DNA of 18,705 nt, taken from the NCBI GenBank assembly GCA_036524115.1, contig DATDCY010000304.1, forward strand, positions 1 to 18,705. The letters are read 5' to 3'. The notes under the pieces are model-generated. The model searched no databases and was not told where the DNA came from. It saw only the letters and a program-made list of their open reading frames with translations. Below, piece by piece: positions 1-12,740 of the stretch. Each line of letters begins with the position of its first letter. Positions within the stretch are counted from its first letter, which is position 1. The position numbers were made by a program, and so were the translations under genes. This DNA is from a bacterium. GTDB lineage: Bacteria > JAUVQV01 > DATDCY01.

Positions 1-2
1 AG

Positions 3-716
3 GCCACGGCCGCGCTGCAGCGCCGGGCGCGCGAGGCCGCCCGGGCGTACGGAGAGGGCCGTCCCGGCGAGGCCGCACGGTTGTACGAGGAGTTGATCGG
101 GGGAGGGCACGCCTCCGTGGAGATCTTCTACAACCTGGGGAACGCGTATCTCCGGGACGGACGCCCCGGCCCGGCGGTTCTCAACTACCGCAAGGCCTGG
201 CGGCTGGCGCCCCGGGATCCCGACGTCGACGCGAACCTGCGCGCGGCGCTCCAGGCGAGCGGCGCGGCGGAGGCCGACCTCTCGTCGGCGGAGATCGCTC
301 TCACGCGGCTGTCGGAGCGCGAGTGGGCGGCCGCGGCCGCGCTCGCCTGGTGGGCGGTCTGCCTGTCCCTGTCCCTCGCGCTGCTGGCCCCGCGCCGCCG
401 CTGGGTGTGCGTGCGCGCCGCCGCCGCGGCCGCTGCCGTGCTCGCCCTCGCTGCGTGCGGCCTCTGGACGTGGCGGGGCTTCGAGCGCGACCCCGAGGTG
501 GTCATCCTGGGCGAGCGGCAGAACGCGCTGAGCGCGCCGCTGGCGTCGTCGTCCCCGCGCTTCTCGCTGCCGGAGGGCTCGATCGTGCGGTCACGGGGGC
601 GGCAGGGCGAGTGGGTGCGGGTGACCCACGGGCAGCTCGCGGGCTGGATCCGCCGCGCGGCCTGCGCCCCCGTGCTCCTCGAGGCCGCTACGCCGCGGCC
701 GGCTTCTTCCTCCTGA
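3..716 (+). CDS. BatE-like TPR and SH3 domain membrane protein (5' end outside window)
   Basis: The frame is open from base 3, so the gene starts before the window. The TTG at 81 is an internal codon because TPR-like sequence (REAARAYGEGRPGEAARLYEEL) continues upstream of it. Two TPR-like helix pairs are visible (YNLGNAYLRDGRPGPAVLNY, then KAWRLAPRDPDVDANL). They are followed by two hydrophobic segments (bases about 330-395 and 410-480) and a C-terminal SH3-like domain ending in GEWVRVTHGQLAGWIRR. TPR, two membrane spans and SH3 in this order is the architecture of BatE proteins of the Bat (aerotolerance-type, von Willebrand/MoxR-associated) operons. The expected batA, batB and batD genes would lie upstream, out of view. 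No enzymatic role is expected; TPR and SH3 suggest protein or cell-wall binding. The last 29 bases overlap the end of the convergent gene. The family call is fairly sure; the exact Bat name is inference. Confidence 0.72.
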   Translation, partial: ATAALQRRAREAARAYGEGRPGEAARLYEELIGGGHASVEIFYNLGNAYLRDGRPGPAVLNYRKAWRLAPRDPDVDANLRAALQASGAAEADLSSAEIALTRLSEREWAAAAALAWWAVCLSLSLALLAPRRRWVCVRAAAAAAAVLALAACGLWTWRGFERDPEVVILGERQNALSAPLASSSPRFSLPEGSIVRSRGRQGEWVRVTHGQLAGWIRRAACAPVLLEAATPRPASSS

Positions 717-2004
717 GCAGCACCACGGCCAGCCCGATCAGCACCGCCGCCGCGAGCACGCCCATCAGCGCGCGCTTGCGCAACTGCGTCGCGATCGCCT
801 CGGCCCAGGCGGCGACCCGCTGGTCCATCTCGGCGCGCTGCGCGGCGGAGATCTCCTGTTCGCGGATGAGCGGCAGCCACTGGTCCTTGAGCGGGGAGTC
901 CCAGACCTTTTCCTTGAACGCCAGGAAGCGCTCCCGCGAGGGCTCGCGCGTCTGGGCGTCGACGTACGCCAGCAGGCGCGTGCGGAACTCGCCCGCGTCG
1001 GCGAACGGCCCGATGTCAACGCCCTGGCTGACGAAGAGCTGGTGGATGCTCTTCCAGGCGGTCGCGTCGATGCTCTTTCTCCAGTCGGCGATCCGGGCGT
1101 CCACCGTGGCGACGTCGCGGTCGCGGCTCTGGGCGTCCGGGTAGATCTTCGCGACGAAGGGCTTGATCTCGTCCCACTTGGCGGCGAGCTTGCGCTCCTC
1201 GGCGTGCGCGGCCTTGAGGTCCTGGGCCGAGAAGAGCGCGGTTTCCGCGTACCGGACGTTGCCGTCCAGGGTCGAGACGATCCGGCCGACGTAGTCCTTG
1301 CCCTGGACGCTCACGAAGAGGTCCTTCTTCTGCGCGTCCGTCAGCTCGCCCTTCCCGTACTCGGCGAAGAGGCTGTCCATCATCTTGATGACCAGCGCGT
1401 CGCGGTCGCGGATGTTGGCGTTGAGCTTCTCGCTGAGCTCCTTGAGCTTCGCGATCGACGCGCGGTCCTTCTTCCCCTGGGCCTGCAGGGACTTGACCTG
1501 CTCGATCAGGCCGGTGTTCTCCGTCGTGAGCTGCTGGATCCGCTCGCCCAGGTCCTTGATCTCCTGCGTCAGCTTCGCGTTTGCGGCCTGGTACTCCGTG
1601 TTCTGCCTGGTGATCTCGGTGATCGTCTTCGCGTCCGCCTCGGACTTCTTCGCGTACTCGACGATCTTGGCCTTGTCCTGGCGGCTCTCCTCGGCCTTGC
1701 GGATCCGCTCGCGCGCCTCCTGCGCCTGGTCGCGCAGCGAGTTCATCGCGGCGTCGAAGGTCGAGGGGTAGAGCCCCTCGGCGAGCAGCGCCTTCTGCTG
1801 CGCGTACTCCGTCTGGAGGCGGCCGATCTCGCTCTCGATGGCGGCGGCCTGGCGCAGGTCCTGCGCCGTCCTGAGCGAGGCGCTCAGCGCCTGGCTCTTC
1901 TTCTTGAAGCTTTCGATGACCTCGAAGTCGGACTGCTGCGCGAAGGCGCCGCCGACCTGCGCCAGCAGGAGCAGCGCCGTGAGCACACCCGTGAGCTTCC
2001 TCAT
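688..2004 (-). CDS. Secreted coiled-coil protein with C-terminal membrane anchor
   Basis: The protein has 438 residues. Residues 1-22 form a signal peptide ending GGAFA before QQSD. Residues about 25-190 are rich in E, K, Q and A with heptad character and predict a long coiled coil. A globular, charged region of unknown fold follows. Residues 412-430 (ALMGVLAAAVLIGLAVVLL) make a transmembrane helix, followed by the basic tail RRKK. The protein is therefore probably periplasmic and tethered by its C-terminus to the inner membrane. I do not recognise a named family. The ATG overlaps the stop codon of the upstream lipoprotein gene (ATGA, 2004-2001), so the two are probably translationally coupled and may work together in the envelope. 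Its final codons run into the convergent BatE-like gene. Codon choice at third positions is as GC-rich as in the neighbours, with no sign of transfer. Confidence 0.85.
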   Translation of the reverse strand: MRKLTGVLTALLLLAQVGGAFAQQSDFEVIESFKKKSQALSASLRTAQDLRQAAAIESEIGRLQTEYAQQKALLAEGLYPSTFDAAMNSLRDQAQEARERIRKAEESRQDKAKIVEYAKKSEADAKTITEITRQNTEYQAANAKLTQEIKDLGERIQQLTTENTGLIEQVKSLQAQGKKDRASIAKLKELSEKLNANIRDRDALVIKMMDSLFAEYGKGELTDAQKKDLFVSVQGKDYVGRIVSTLDGNVRYAETALFSAQDLKAAHAEERKLAAKWDEIKPFVAKIYPDAQSRDRDVATVDARIADWRKSIDATAWKSIHQLFVSQGVDIGPFADAGEFRTRLLAYVDAQTREPSRERFLAFKEKVWDSPLKDQWLPLIREQEISAAQRAEMDQRVAAWAEAIATQLRKRALMGVLAAAVLIGLAVVLLRRKKPAAA

Positions 2005-2453
2005 TTCTTCACCTCGGGGACGATCCCGTCCTTGTTCAGCAGGACGAGCTTGCCGTTGGCGGCGAGCTCGATGCCGCGCTCGCGGCGGTTGAAGAACGGT
2101 TTCTCCATGCCCTTCTCGTCGATGAGGATCTTGTTCTCGAGCTTCAGCTTGGCCTCGCGGCCCACGAAGACGTAGACGTTCTTGAACCCGGGGGAGGTGA
2201 CGAAGTAGTAGCCCTCGGCGTTGCGGATGATGCGGATGGTCCTGCCCTCGATCGCTCCCGGCTGCCCGGTCTCTTCCTCGAAGATCTTGCGCGCGTCGAA
2301 GGCGATGGTCTTCGGCTCGCCCTTGACAACGCCGTCGGCGCCGGCGGTGAGGACGCTCTCGTATGACCAGGAGTAGTCGACCGGTTTGAGCGTCAGCGCG
2401 CAGCCGGCCAGGGCCAGCGACGCCGCCAGCAGGACAAGAGTGGCTCGTTTCAT
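2001..2453 (-). CDS. Small predicted lipoprotein
   Basis: The protein has 150 residues. The start at 2453 is chosen because a strong ribosome binding site (GAGGAG, about 2460-2465) sits just before it and it opens a typical lipoprotein signal: MKRATLVLLAASLALAGC, with the lipobox LAGC and the modified Cys at residue 18. A longer in-frame start at 2558 would bury this signal and is rejected. The mature part is short, mixed alpha/beta and hydrophilic. It includes the stretch FVTSPGFKNVYVFVG and a C-terminus ending GKLVLLNKDGIVPEVKK. No family is recognised. It is the first gene of a two-gene unit with the coiled-coil protein (4-bp overlap). A CRP-type palindrome lies about 125-140 bases upstream, which suggests control by a CRP/FNR-family regulator. 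Confidence 0.82.
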   Translation of the reverse strand: MKRATLVLLAASLALAGCALTLKPVDYSWSYESVLTAGADGVVKGEPKTIAFDARKIFEEETGQPGAIEGRTIRIIRNAEGYYFVTSPGFKNVYVFVGREAKLKLENKILIDEKGMEKPFFNRRERGIELAANGKLVLLNKDGIVPEVKK

Positions 2454-2575
2454 CGGAATCTCCTCGCGTTCTGGGTTTGTCTTCCGGGGACGGGAGGTGT
2501 CGGGAACGCCCCGCCCCGCATCGCGCCGGCTGCGTCCGGCCTGGCCATATATTGCCACGCCCGGAAGAAAATGGA

Positions 2576-2591
2576 TGTGACGGCGCTCACA
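2576..2591 (-). promoter_or_regulatory. CRP-type binding site, TGTGA-N6-TCACA
   Basis: The sequence TGTGACGGCGCTCACA is a perfect match to the symmetrical CRP/CAP consensus and overlaps the nfi stop codon. On the minus strand a TATATG hexamer (2551-2546) could be the -10 of a promoter for the lipoprotein/coiled-coil pair. It would place a transcription start near 2540 and the palindrome centre near -43, close to the classic class II activator position (-41.5). The site is seen directly. That a CRP-family protein uses it, and the promoter placement, are inference. Confidence 0.45.
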
Positions 2592-3300
2592 CTGGCGCGG
2601 CCCGCCCGGGCCCGCGGAGCCGCCCCGCCTTGAGGTCCGTCACCAGGGTGTGGGCGCGCCGCGTCGGCTCCGGCAGCCGGAAGCCCCGGCAGGCGGCGAG
2701 GGTGAAGGCGATCGCCGAGGGCAGGTCCGTCCGGTGCCCCGGCGAGACGTAGAGGGGGCGGATGCCGTCGCGGGTGCGCAGCGCGGCGCCGATGACCTCG
2801 CCGCCGTCGGTCAGCTCGGCGGCGCTGCCCCGCCTGCGGCCCGGCTCCCGGTGCTCGCCGCAGAGCCGCGACTTGGCGCAGCCGATCGAGGGCAGCCCGA
2901 GGAGCAGCCCCAGGTGCGACGCCAGGCCGAAGCGGCGGGGGTGCGCGATCCCCTGGCCGTCGAAGAAGAGCAGGTCCGGCCGCCGCGGGAGGCCGGCGAG
3001 GGCCTCGAGGACCGCGGGGCCCTCCCGGAAGCTGAGCAGCCCGGGGACATAGGGAAAGGTCCCGGCCCGCACCGCGGTCGCGACGGCCGCGGTCTCGCAG
3101 TCCGGCCACTTCAGCAGGACCGCGGCCGCGAACACGAGGCCGTCGCGCTTCGAGAAGGCGACGTCGGCCCCGGCCACGAACCGGACGGGGCCGTCGAAGG
3201 GCTCGACGCGGACCCGGCCGCGAAGGTCGGCCTGCAGCGCCGCGGCGTCGCGCGGCGTCACGTCCCAGCCGTGGTGCGGTCGCCCTCGTCTCGCGCCCAT
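2587..3300 (-). CDS. nfi: Endonuclease V (deoxyinosine 3'-endonuclease)
   Basis: The protein has 237 residues, the normal length for the family. Endonuclease V cuts DNA at the second phosphodiester bond 3' of deoxyinosine (deaminated adenine) and starts alternative excision repair. It is a Mg-dependent RNase H-like nuclease. The family motifs are all present in order: AGADVAF with metal ligand D46, YVPGLLSFREGP with E93, DGQGIAHPRRFGLASHLG with D114 and H120, GCAKSRL with K143, YVSPGHR (the DNA/inosine-binding segment) at 184-190, and the C-terminal EPTRRAH with H217. The catalytic set is thus complete. The ATG at 3300 has only a weak ribosome binding site, but no better start precedes the conserved core. 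The gene is divergent from the solute-binding-protein operon (138-bp gap) and reads toward the lipoprotein pair, with which it may be co-transcribed. It contributes to DNA repair alongside the giant UvrA further right. Confidence 0.96.
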   Translation of the reverse strand: MGARRGRPHHGWDVTPRDAAALQADLRGRVRVEPFDGPVRFVAGADVAFSKRDGLVFAAAVLLKWPDCETAAVATAVRAGTFPYVPGLLSFREGPAVLEALAGLPRRPDLLFFDGQGIAHPRRFGLASHLGLLLGLPSIGCAKSRLCGEHREPGRRRGSAAELTDGGEVIGAALRTRDGIRPLYVSPGHRTDLPSAIAFTLAACRGFRLPEPTRRAHTLVTDLKAGRLRGPGRAAPV

Positions 3301-3438
3301 CTCTGCGCATCATCGGCGCGAGCGCGGGCGATGTAAAGCGGCGCGGAGCCGCCCCGCCGGCCAGCTTGACTTCCGCCCTGCGGGGAGAAAGACTTCTTTC
3401 GCCGGAAGAGGCCCAAGGCGCTGCAGAGGAGGTGCCGC

Positions 3439-4293
3439 GTGGTGAAGAGCCCGTCCCGTCGGTGGCGTGCCGCTGCCCTCGCCGGTTGCCTCGCGTGTCT
3501 GTCAGTGGCGGCGTGGACGCCGGCGCACGCCGGGACCGTTCGCATCAACGGCTCCGGCGTGGCGCTCGACATGATGAAGCCCATCGTCGAGGCGTACACG
3601 AAGCTCCACCCGGAGGAGCGGATCGAGATGGAGAAGCCGCTGGGCAGCTCCGGCGCGCTGAAGGCGCTGCTCGCCGGGGCCATGGACCTGGTGCTGAGCA
3701 GCAAGCCCCTGAGCGAGGAGCAGGTCCGGCAGGGCGCGGTGGCCCGGGAGTATGGGCGGATGCCCCTGGCCATCGTCGTCGAGCGCTCGGTCCCGAAGGC
3801 GGACATCAGCACCCGGGAGCTCGAGGAGATCTACGGGGGGCGGCTGACGGCGTGGCCCGACGGCGAGCGCGTCCGCGTGGTGCTGCGCCCGGAGTCGGAC
3901 GCCGACACGTCGATCCTCAAGGGGCTCTCGCCGGCGCTGGGCCGCGCGATCGACGAGGCGCGCGCCCGTCCCGGCATGCTCATCGCCGTGACCGACCCGG
4001 AGTCGAACGAGGCGATCGCCAGGACGGCCGGGGCCATCGGCGCCAGCGGCCTGCCCGGCGTGGTCGTCGGCGCGCGGCCGCTCAAGGTCCTCTCCCTCAA
4101 CGGCGTGCAGCCGACGGTGCAGGCGCTCGCCGCCGGCGCCTACCCGCTGGCGAAGGACGTGCGGTTCGTGACCAGAAGAGGCGCGCCCGCCGCGGTCGAG
4201 CGGGTCATCGCTTTCGCCTTCGGGCGGGAGGGGCGGGCGATCGCCGAGCGGACGGGGGTGCTCGTGACCGCGGGGACGCCGCCCGGCAGATGA
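3439..4293 (+). CDS. PstS-like periplasmic solute-binding protein (PBP type II)
   Basis: The protein has 284 residues. It starts with GTG at 3439 (a second GTG follows directly), six bases after a strong AGAGGAGG. Residues 1-31 form a signal peptide (n-region KSPSRRWR, cleavage after TPAHA). The mature protein has the PstS-like/PBP type II pattern: an N-terminal loop INGSGVALDMMKPIVEAY, the SSGALKALLAGAMDLVLSSKPLS region, the hinge strand MPLAIVVERSVP, and LEEIYGGRLTAWPDG. The phosphate loop usual in true PstS (R-x-D-G-S-G-T) is replaced by RPESDADTS, so the ligand may not be phosphate. No permease or ATPase genes are nearby. Instead the stop codon overlaps the start of a hybrid histidine kinase (ATGA), which suggests that it delivers a ligand signal to that kinase rather than feeding an importer. 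A weak TTGACT box at 3366 could belong to its promoter. Confidence 0.85.
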   Translation: MVKSPSRRWRAAALAGCLACLSVAAWTPAHAGTVRINGSGVALDMMKPIVEAYTKLHPEERIEMEKPLGSSGALKALLAGAMDLVLSSKPLSEEQVRQGAVAREYGRMPLAIVVERSVPKADISTRELEEIYGGRLTAWPDGERVRVVLRPESDADTSILKGLSPALGRAIDEARARPGMLIAVTDPESNEAIARTAGAIGASGLPGVVVGARPLKVLSLNGVQPTVQALAAGAYPLAKDVRFVTRRGAPAAVERVIAFAFGREGRAIAERTGVLVTAGTPPGR

Positions 4294-6383
4294 TCGGCAG
4301 TGCGCAGTTCCGCAGGCGCGCGGTCGTCACGACCGCCCTGCTCTCGGTGCTGGCGGCGGTGCTGCCGCCGACGGCGTACTTCGCGGTCTCCTACCAGTAC
4401 CTGCGCGGCACCCTGGACGCGCAGGCGGAGATGAGCGCGCGAACCATCTCGAACCTCGTCACGGCCAACCCGCGGACCTGGCACTTCGAGCAGCTGCGTC
4501 TCTCCGAGTTGCTCGAGCGTCGGCCGCTCACCCAGGACCCGCAGGTGCGCAGGGTCATCGACGCGGCGGGAAACCTCGTCGCCGAGCACGCCGATCGCCT
4601 CGCGTCGCCGCTGCTCGTGCGCGGCCGGGCCGTCCACGACGCGGGGCTCGCGGTCGGCCGCATCGAGGTCGCCCAGTCGTTGCGCCCGCTGCTCGCCCGC
4701 GCCGCGCTCGTGGGCGGCGTGACGACGATTCTTGGGCTCGCCGTCTTCGTTGCGTTCGGCTACTACCCGCTGCGGATCGCGCGGGAGGCGCTCGCGTCGC
4801 GCGCCCAGAGCGAGCGCCTCTACCGCTCCCTGTACCTCTCGATGAAGGAGGGCATGGTCCTCTTCAGGGTTCGCCGCGCCCCCGGCGGCGGGCCCGGGGA
4901 GCTCGAGTTCCTTGAGGCGAACCCGGCGCTGGAAGCCATGCTCGGCGTCGCCGGCGCGGGCCTCGGCGCGGCGCCGTCGGCGCGGTTCCTGCAGTCGGCG
5001 CTGCTCGCGCGCCTGGCCGGCGACGGCGGGGCGGCGGACGGCGGGGCGCTGAAGTTCGAGGCGGAGGCGGAGGGCGGCCTGCGGGTCTGCTCGGTGTCGG
5101 TGTTCTCGCCGGAACCGGGCCTCTTCGCGGCGCTGGTCGAGGACCTGACCGAAGTCCGCCGGGAGCGGCAGGAGCGCGAGGCCATGGAGCGCCGGATGCA
5201 GCAGTCCCAGAAGCTCGAGAGCCTCGGCATCCTCGCGGGCGGGATCGCCCACGACTTCAACAACCTCCTCGTCGGGATGCTGGGCAACCTCGACCTGGCG
5301 CTCGTGCAGACCGGGCCCGACTCCCCCGCGGGGGCCAGCCTGCAGCGGGCGGAGAACGCGGCGCGGCGCGCCGCGGACCTGGTAAACCAGATGCTCGCGT
5401 ATTCCGGGCGCGGCCGGTTCGTCGTCGAGCGGGTGGACCTCTCCCGACTCGTCGCGGAGATGGGCTCGCTGCTCTCGGCCGCCCTCTCGAAGACGGCGCG
5501 GCTGCGCCTCGGCCTGGCCGCCGGGCTGCGGCCGGTGGAGGGCGACGCGACGCAGCTGCGCCAGGTCGTGATGAACCTGCTGACGAACGCCTCCGATGCG
5601 ATCGGCGAGCGCGACGGCGTCATCGATGTCACGACCGGCAGCGTCGAGGCCGACCGGGCGTCCCTCGACGGCGCCCTCTTCGGGGACACGCTCTACCCCG
5701 GCGAGTACGTGTACCTCGAGGTGGCCGACACCGGGCGCGGCATGGACGCCGGGACGAGCGCGCGGATCTTCGACCCCTTCTTCACGACGAAAGGGCAGGG
5801 GCGGGGTCTCGGGCTGGCGGCGGCGCTGGGCATCGTCCGCAGCCACAGGGGGACGCTCTCGGTGCGCTCCGCCCCCGGGGCCGGGACGTGCATCAGGGTG
5901 CTCTTTCCCGCGGCCGAGGGGGCGGTGCCAGCCGAGGATGCGGCTTCCGGGGAGCGCCCCGGGGGCGCGGTCGCGGCGGAGCCAGCCGCCGCGGCGGGCA
6001 CCGTCCTGGTCGTCGACGACGAGGAGGCGGTGCGGAAGGTCGCGCGCGACATCCTCGAGGCGCAGCGGTTCGCCGTCCTGACCGCCTGCGACGGGCAGGA
6101 GGGGATCGAGGCGTTGCACGCGCACCGCGACGAGGTCGCCGCCGTCCTGCTGGACCTGACGATGCCGCGGATGGGGGGGCTGGAGGCGAGCCGCGAGATG
6201 CGGCGCATCGCCCCGGGAGTCCCGGTGATTCTCTGCAGCGGGTACACGGAGGGGGAGATCAGCGAGGAGGCGGCCGCGGACGGCTTTCTCCAGAAGCCGT
6301 TCCGCCTGCAGGCGCTGGTGTCGACCGTGGCGGGGGCGATCGCCCGCTCCCGCCGCCGGCAGGTGGCCGCGCCGCCGGCCTGA
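4290..6383 (+). CDS. Membrane-bound hybrid histidine kinase with C-terminal receiver domain
   Basis: The protein has 697 residues. I start it at ATG 4290 (MIGSAQFRRRAVVTT), overlapping the upstream stop by 4 bp; the frame stays open upstream only as a shadow of the solute-binding protein. Order of parts: transmembrane helix about 13-35, periplasmic sensor about 36-135, second helix about 138-158, a PAS-like region about 175-290, then a HisKA domain with the H-box GGIAHDFNNLL (phosphoacceptor H321). The HATPase domain has N433 (LLTNASDAI), G1 DTGRGMD 480-486, F-box FDPFFTTK 494-501 and G2 GRGLGL 504-509. The receiver domain (571-685) has D576/D577, phosphoacceptor D622 (LLDLTMP), S650 and K669. 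All catalytic residues are intact. It has no DNA-binding output, so the signal must pass to a phosphotransfer protein or regulator elsewhere. The overlapping solute-binding protein is its likely periplasmic partner (inference). Confidence 0.93.
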   Translation: MIGSAQFRRRAVVTTALLSVLAAVLPPTAYFAVSYQYLRGTLDAQAEMSARTISNLVTANPRTWHFEQLRLSELLERRPLTQDPQVRRVIDAAGNLVAEHADRLASPLLVRGRAVHDAGLAVGRIEVAQSLRPLLARAALVGGVTTILGLAVFVAFGYYPLRIAREALASRAQSERLYRSLYLSMKEGMVLFRVRRAPGGGPGELEFLEANPALEAMLGVAGAGLGAAPSARFLQSALLARLAGDGGAADGGALKFEAEAEGGLRVCSVSVFSPEPGLFAALVEDLTEVRRERQEREAMERRMQQSQKLESLGILAGGIAHDFNNLLVGMLGNLDLALVQTGPDSPAGASLQRAENAARRAADLVNQMLAYSGRGRFVVERVDLSRLVAEMGSLLSAALSKTARLRLGLAAGLRPVEGDATQLRQVVMNLLTNASDAIGERDGVIDVTTGSVEADRASLDGALFGDTLYPGEYVYLEVADTGRGMDAGTSARIFDPFFTTKGQGRGLGLAAALGIVRSHRGTLSVRSAPGAGTCIRVLFPAAEGAVPAEDAASGERPGGAVAAEPAAAAGTVLVVDDEEAVRKVARDILEAQRFAVLTACDGQEGIEALHAHRDEVAAVLLDLTMPRMGGLEASREMRRIAPGVPVILCSGYTEGEISEEAAADGFLQKPFRLQALVSTVAGAIARSRRRQVAAPPA

Positions 6384-6389
6384 CGCGCG

Positions 6390-11840
<5,451 letters not shown>

Positions 11841-11853
11841 AGCACTGTGCCGT

Positions 11854-11882
11854 TTGACGCAGGTTGCTGGCGCATGCAGAAT
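11854..11882 (+). promoter_or_regulatory. Candidate sigma-70 promoter for the second solute-binding protein
   Basis: A TTGACG box (11854-11859, 5 of 6 to the -35 consensus) is followed after 17 bases by CAGAAT (11877-11882, 4 of 6 to the -10 consensus). Transcription would start near 11889 and leave a leader of about 33 bases before the ATG at 11922. The spacing and position are right, but the -10 box is only moderate. Confidence 0.4.
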
Positions 11883-11921
11883 CCTCCGGACGCATGTCCA
11901 GATAGAAACGGAGGAGGCGGG

Positions 11922-12728
11922 ATGAAGCGCATCGGCTTGCTGGTGTTGGCGATTCTGATGTCGTTCGGCGGGGCGGTTCGCGCGGGCGAGAAGATCCAGC
12001 TGTGCGGGACGGGCGACAGCCAGGAGCTGTTGCGTTCGCTGGGGACGGCGTTCGAGAAGGCCAACGCCGGCATCTCCGTCGCAGTCCCCGACAGCGTGGG
12101 CAGCGACGGCGGGATCAAGGTGGCCGCCGCCGGCGAGTGCGACTTCGGCCGGGTCGCGCGCGCCCTCAAGGAGCAGGAAAAGGCGCTCAACCTCACGTAC
12201 AAGGTCTTCGCGTATTCGCCGGTCGTCTTCGTCGTCGATCCGCGCGTCGGCGTGGAAAATCTCACGGCGCGGCAGATCGTGGCGATCTACTCCGGCAAGG
12301 TGACCGCGTGGACCGAGGTCGGCGGCGCGGGCGGCAAGATCGCGGTCGTCGGCCGCGAAGGCAAGGACTCCTCGCGCGGCGAACTCAACCGGAAGCTCGA
12401 GGGCTTCAAGGCGGTAGAGAACCCCGTCGGGACGGTGGCGGCGAAGACGCCGGAGGCCGTCGACCTGCTCGTGAAGACGCCGAACGCGATCGGCTACCTC
12501 CCGGCGGCGATGGCAAAGGGACTTGCCCTCAACGTCATCAAGGTCGACGGCGTCGCGCCGACCGCGGCGAACGTCGTCCAGGGCACGTACGGGATCGCTT
12601 CGCCCTTCGGGCTGGTCTGGAAGGGCGAGCCCAAGCCCGCCGCCGCCCGCTTCCTTCAGTTCCTGAAGAGCCCCGAAGCGAAGAAGATCATCATCGACTA
12701 CGGGATCGTCCCCTCGGATTCGCTCTAG
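11922..12728 (+). CDS. PstS-like periplasmic solute-binding protein (second copy)
   Basis: The protein has 268 residues. The ATG at 11922 is chosen because GGAGGAGG (11910-11917) precedes it and it opens a clean signal peptide (residues 1-21, cleavage after AVRA). The frame is open further upstream, but that sequence lacks signal character. The mature protein has PstS-like features: LCGTGDSQELLRSLGTAFEKA, then SVGSDGGIKVAAAGECDFGRV (the ligand-binding G-rich loop followed by a helix), the hinge YKVFAYSPVVFVVDP, LTARQIVAIYSGKVTAWTEVGG, and REGKDSSRGELN in place of the usual PstS phosphate loop. A C-terminal helix (AARFLQFLKSPEAKKIIIDYG) is typical of PBP type II proteins. Sequence similarity to the protein at 3439 is distant, so this is not a recent duplicate. 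No transporter genes accompany it. It is probably co-transcribed with the ASH-repeat lipoprotein 12 bases downstream. The ligand is unknown; phosphate or another oxyanion is possible. Confidence 0.88.
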   Translation: MKRIGLLVLAILMSFGGAVRAGEKIQLCGTGDSQELLRSLGTAFEKANAGISVAVPDSVGSDGGIKVAAAGECDFGRVARALKEQEKALNLTYKVFAYSPVVFVVDPRVGVENLTARQIVAIYSGKVTAWTEVGGAGGKIAVVGREGKDSSRGELNRKLEGFKAVENPVGTVAAKTPEAVDLLVKTPNAIGYLPAAMAKGLALNVIKVDGVAPTAANVVQGTYGIASPFGLVWKGEPKPAAARFLQFLKSPEAKKIIIDYGIVPSDSL

Positions 12729-12740
12729 TCGCGCCCGGCG

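Noticed and set aside
81-83. TTG at 81 as the start of the BatE-like protein
   Set aside because: TPR-like sequence continues in frame upstream to the window edge, so the true start is outside the window.
3387-3400. GAAAG-ACTT-CTTTC hairpin and a TTGACT box before the first solute-binding protein
   Set aside because: The stem is short and the matching -10 box (AAGACT) agrees at only three of six positions, so I do not call a promoter or riboswitch.
3366-4289. N-terminal extension of the histidine kinase frame back to 3366
   Set aside because: The extension lies over the solute-binding protein in another frame and translates to Arg/Gly-rich nonsense. A membrane-protein N-terminus starts cleanly at 4290.
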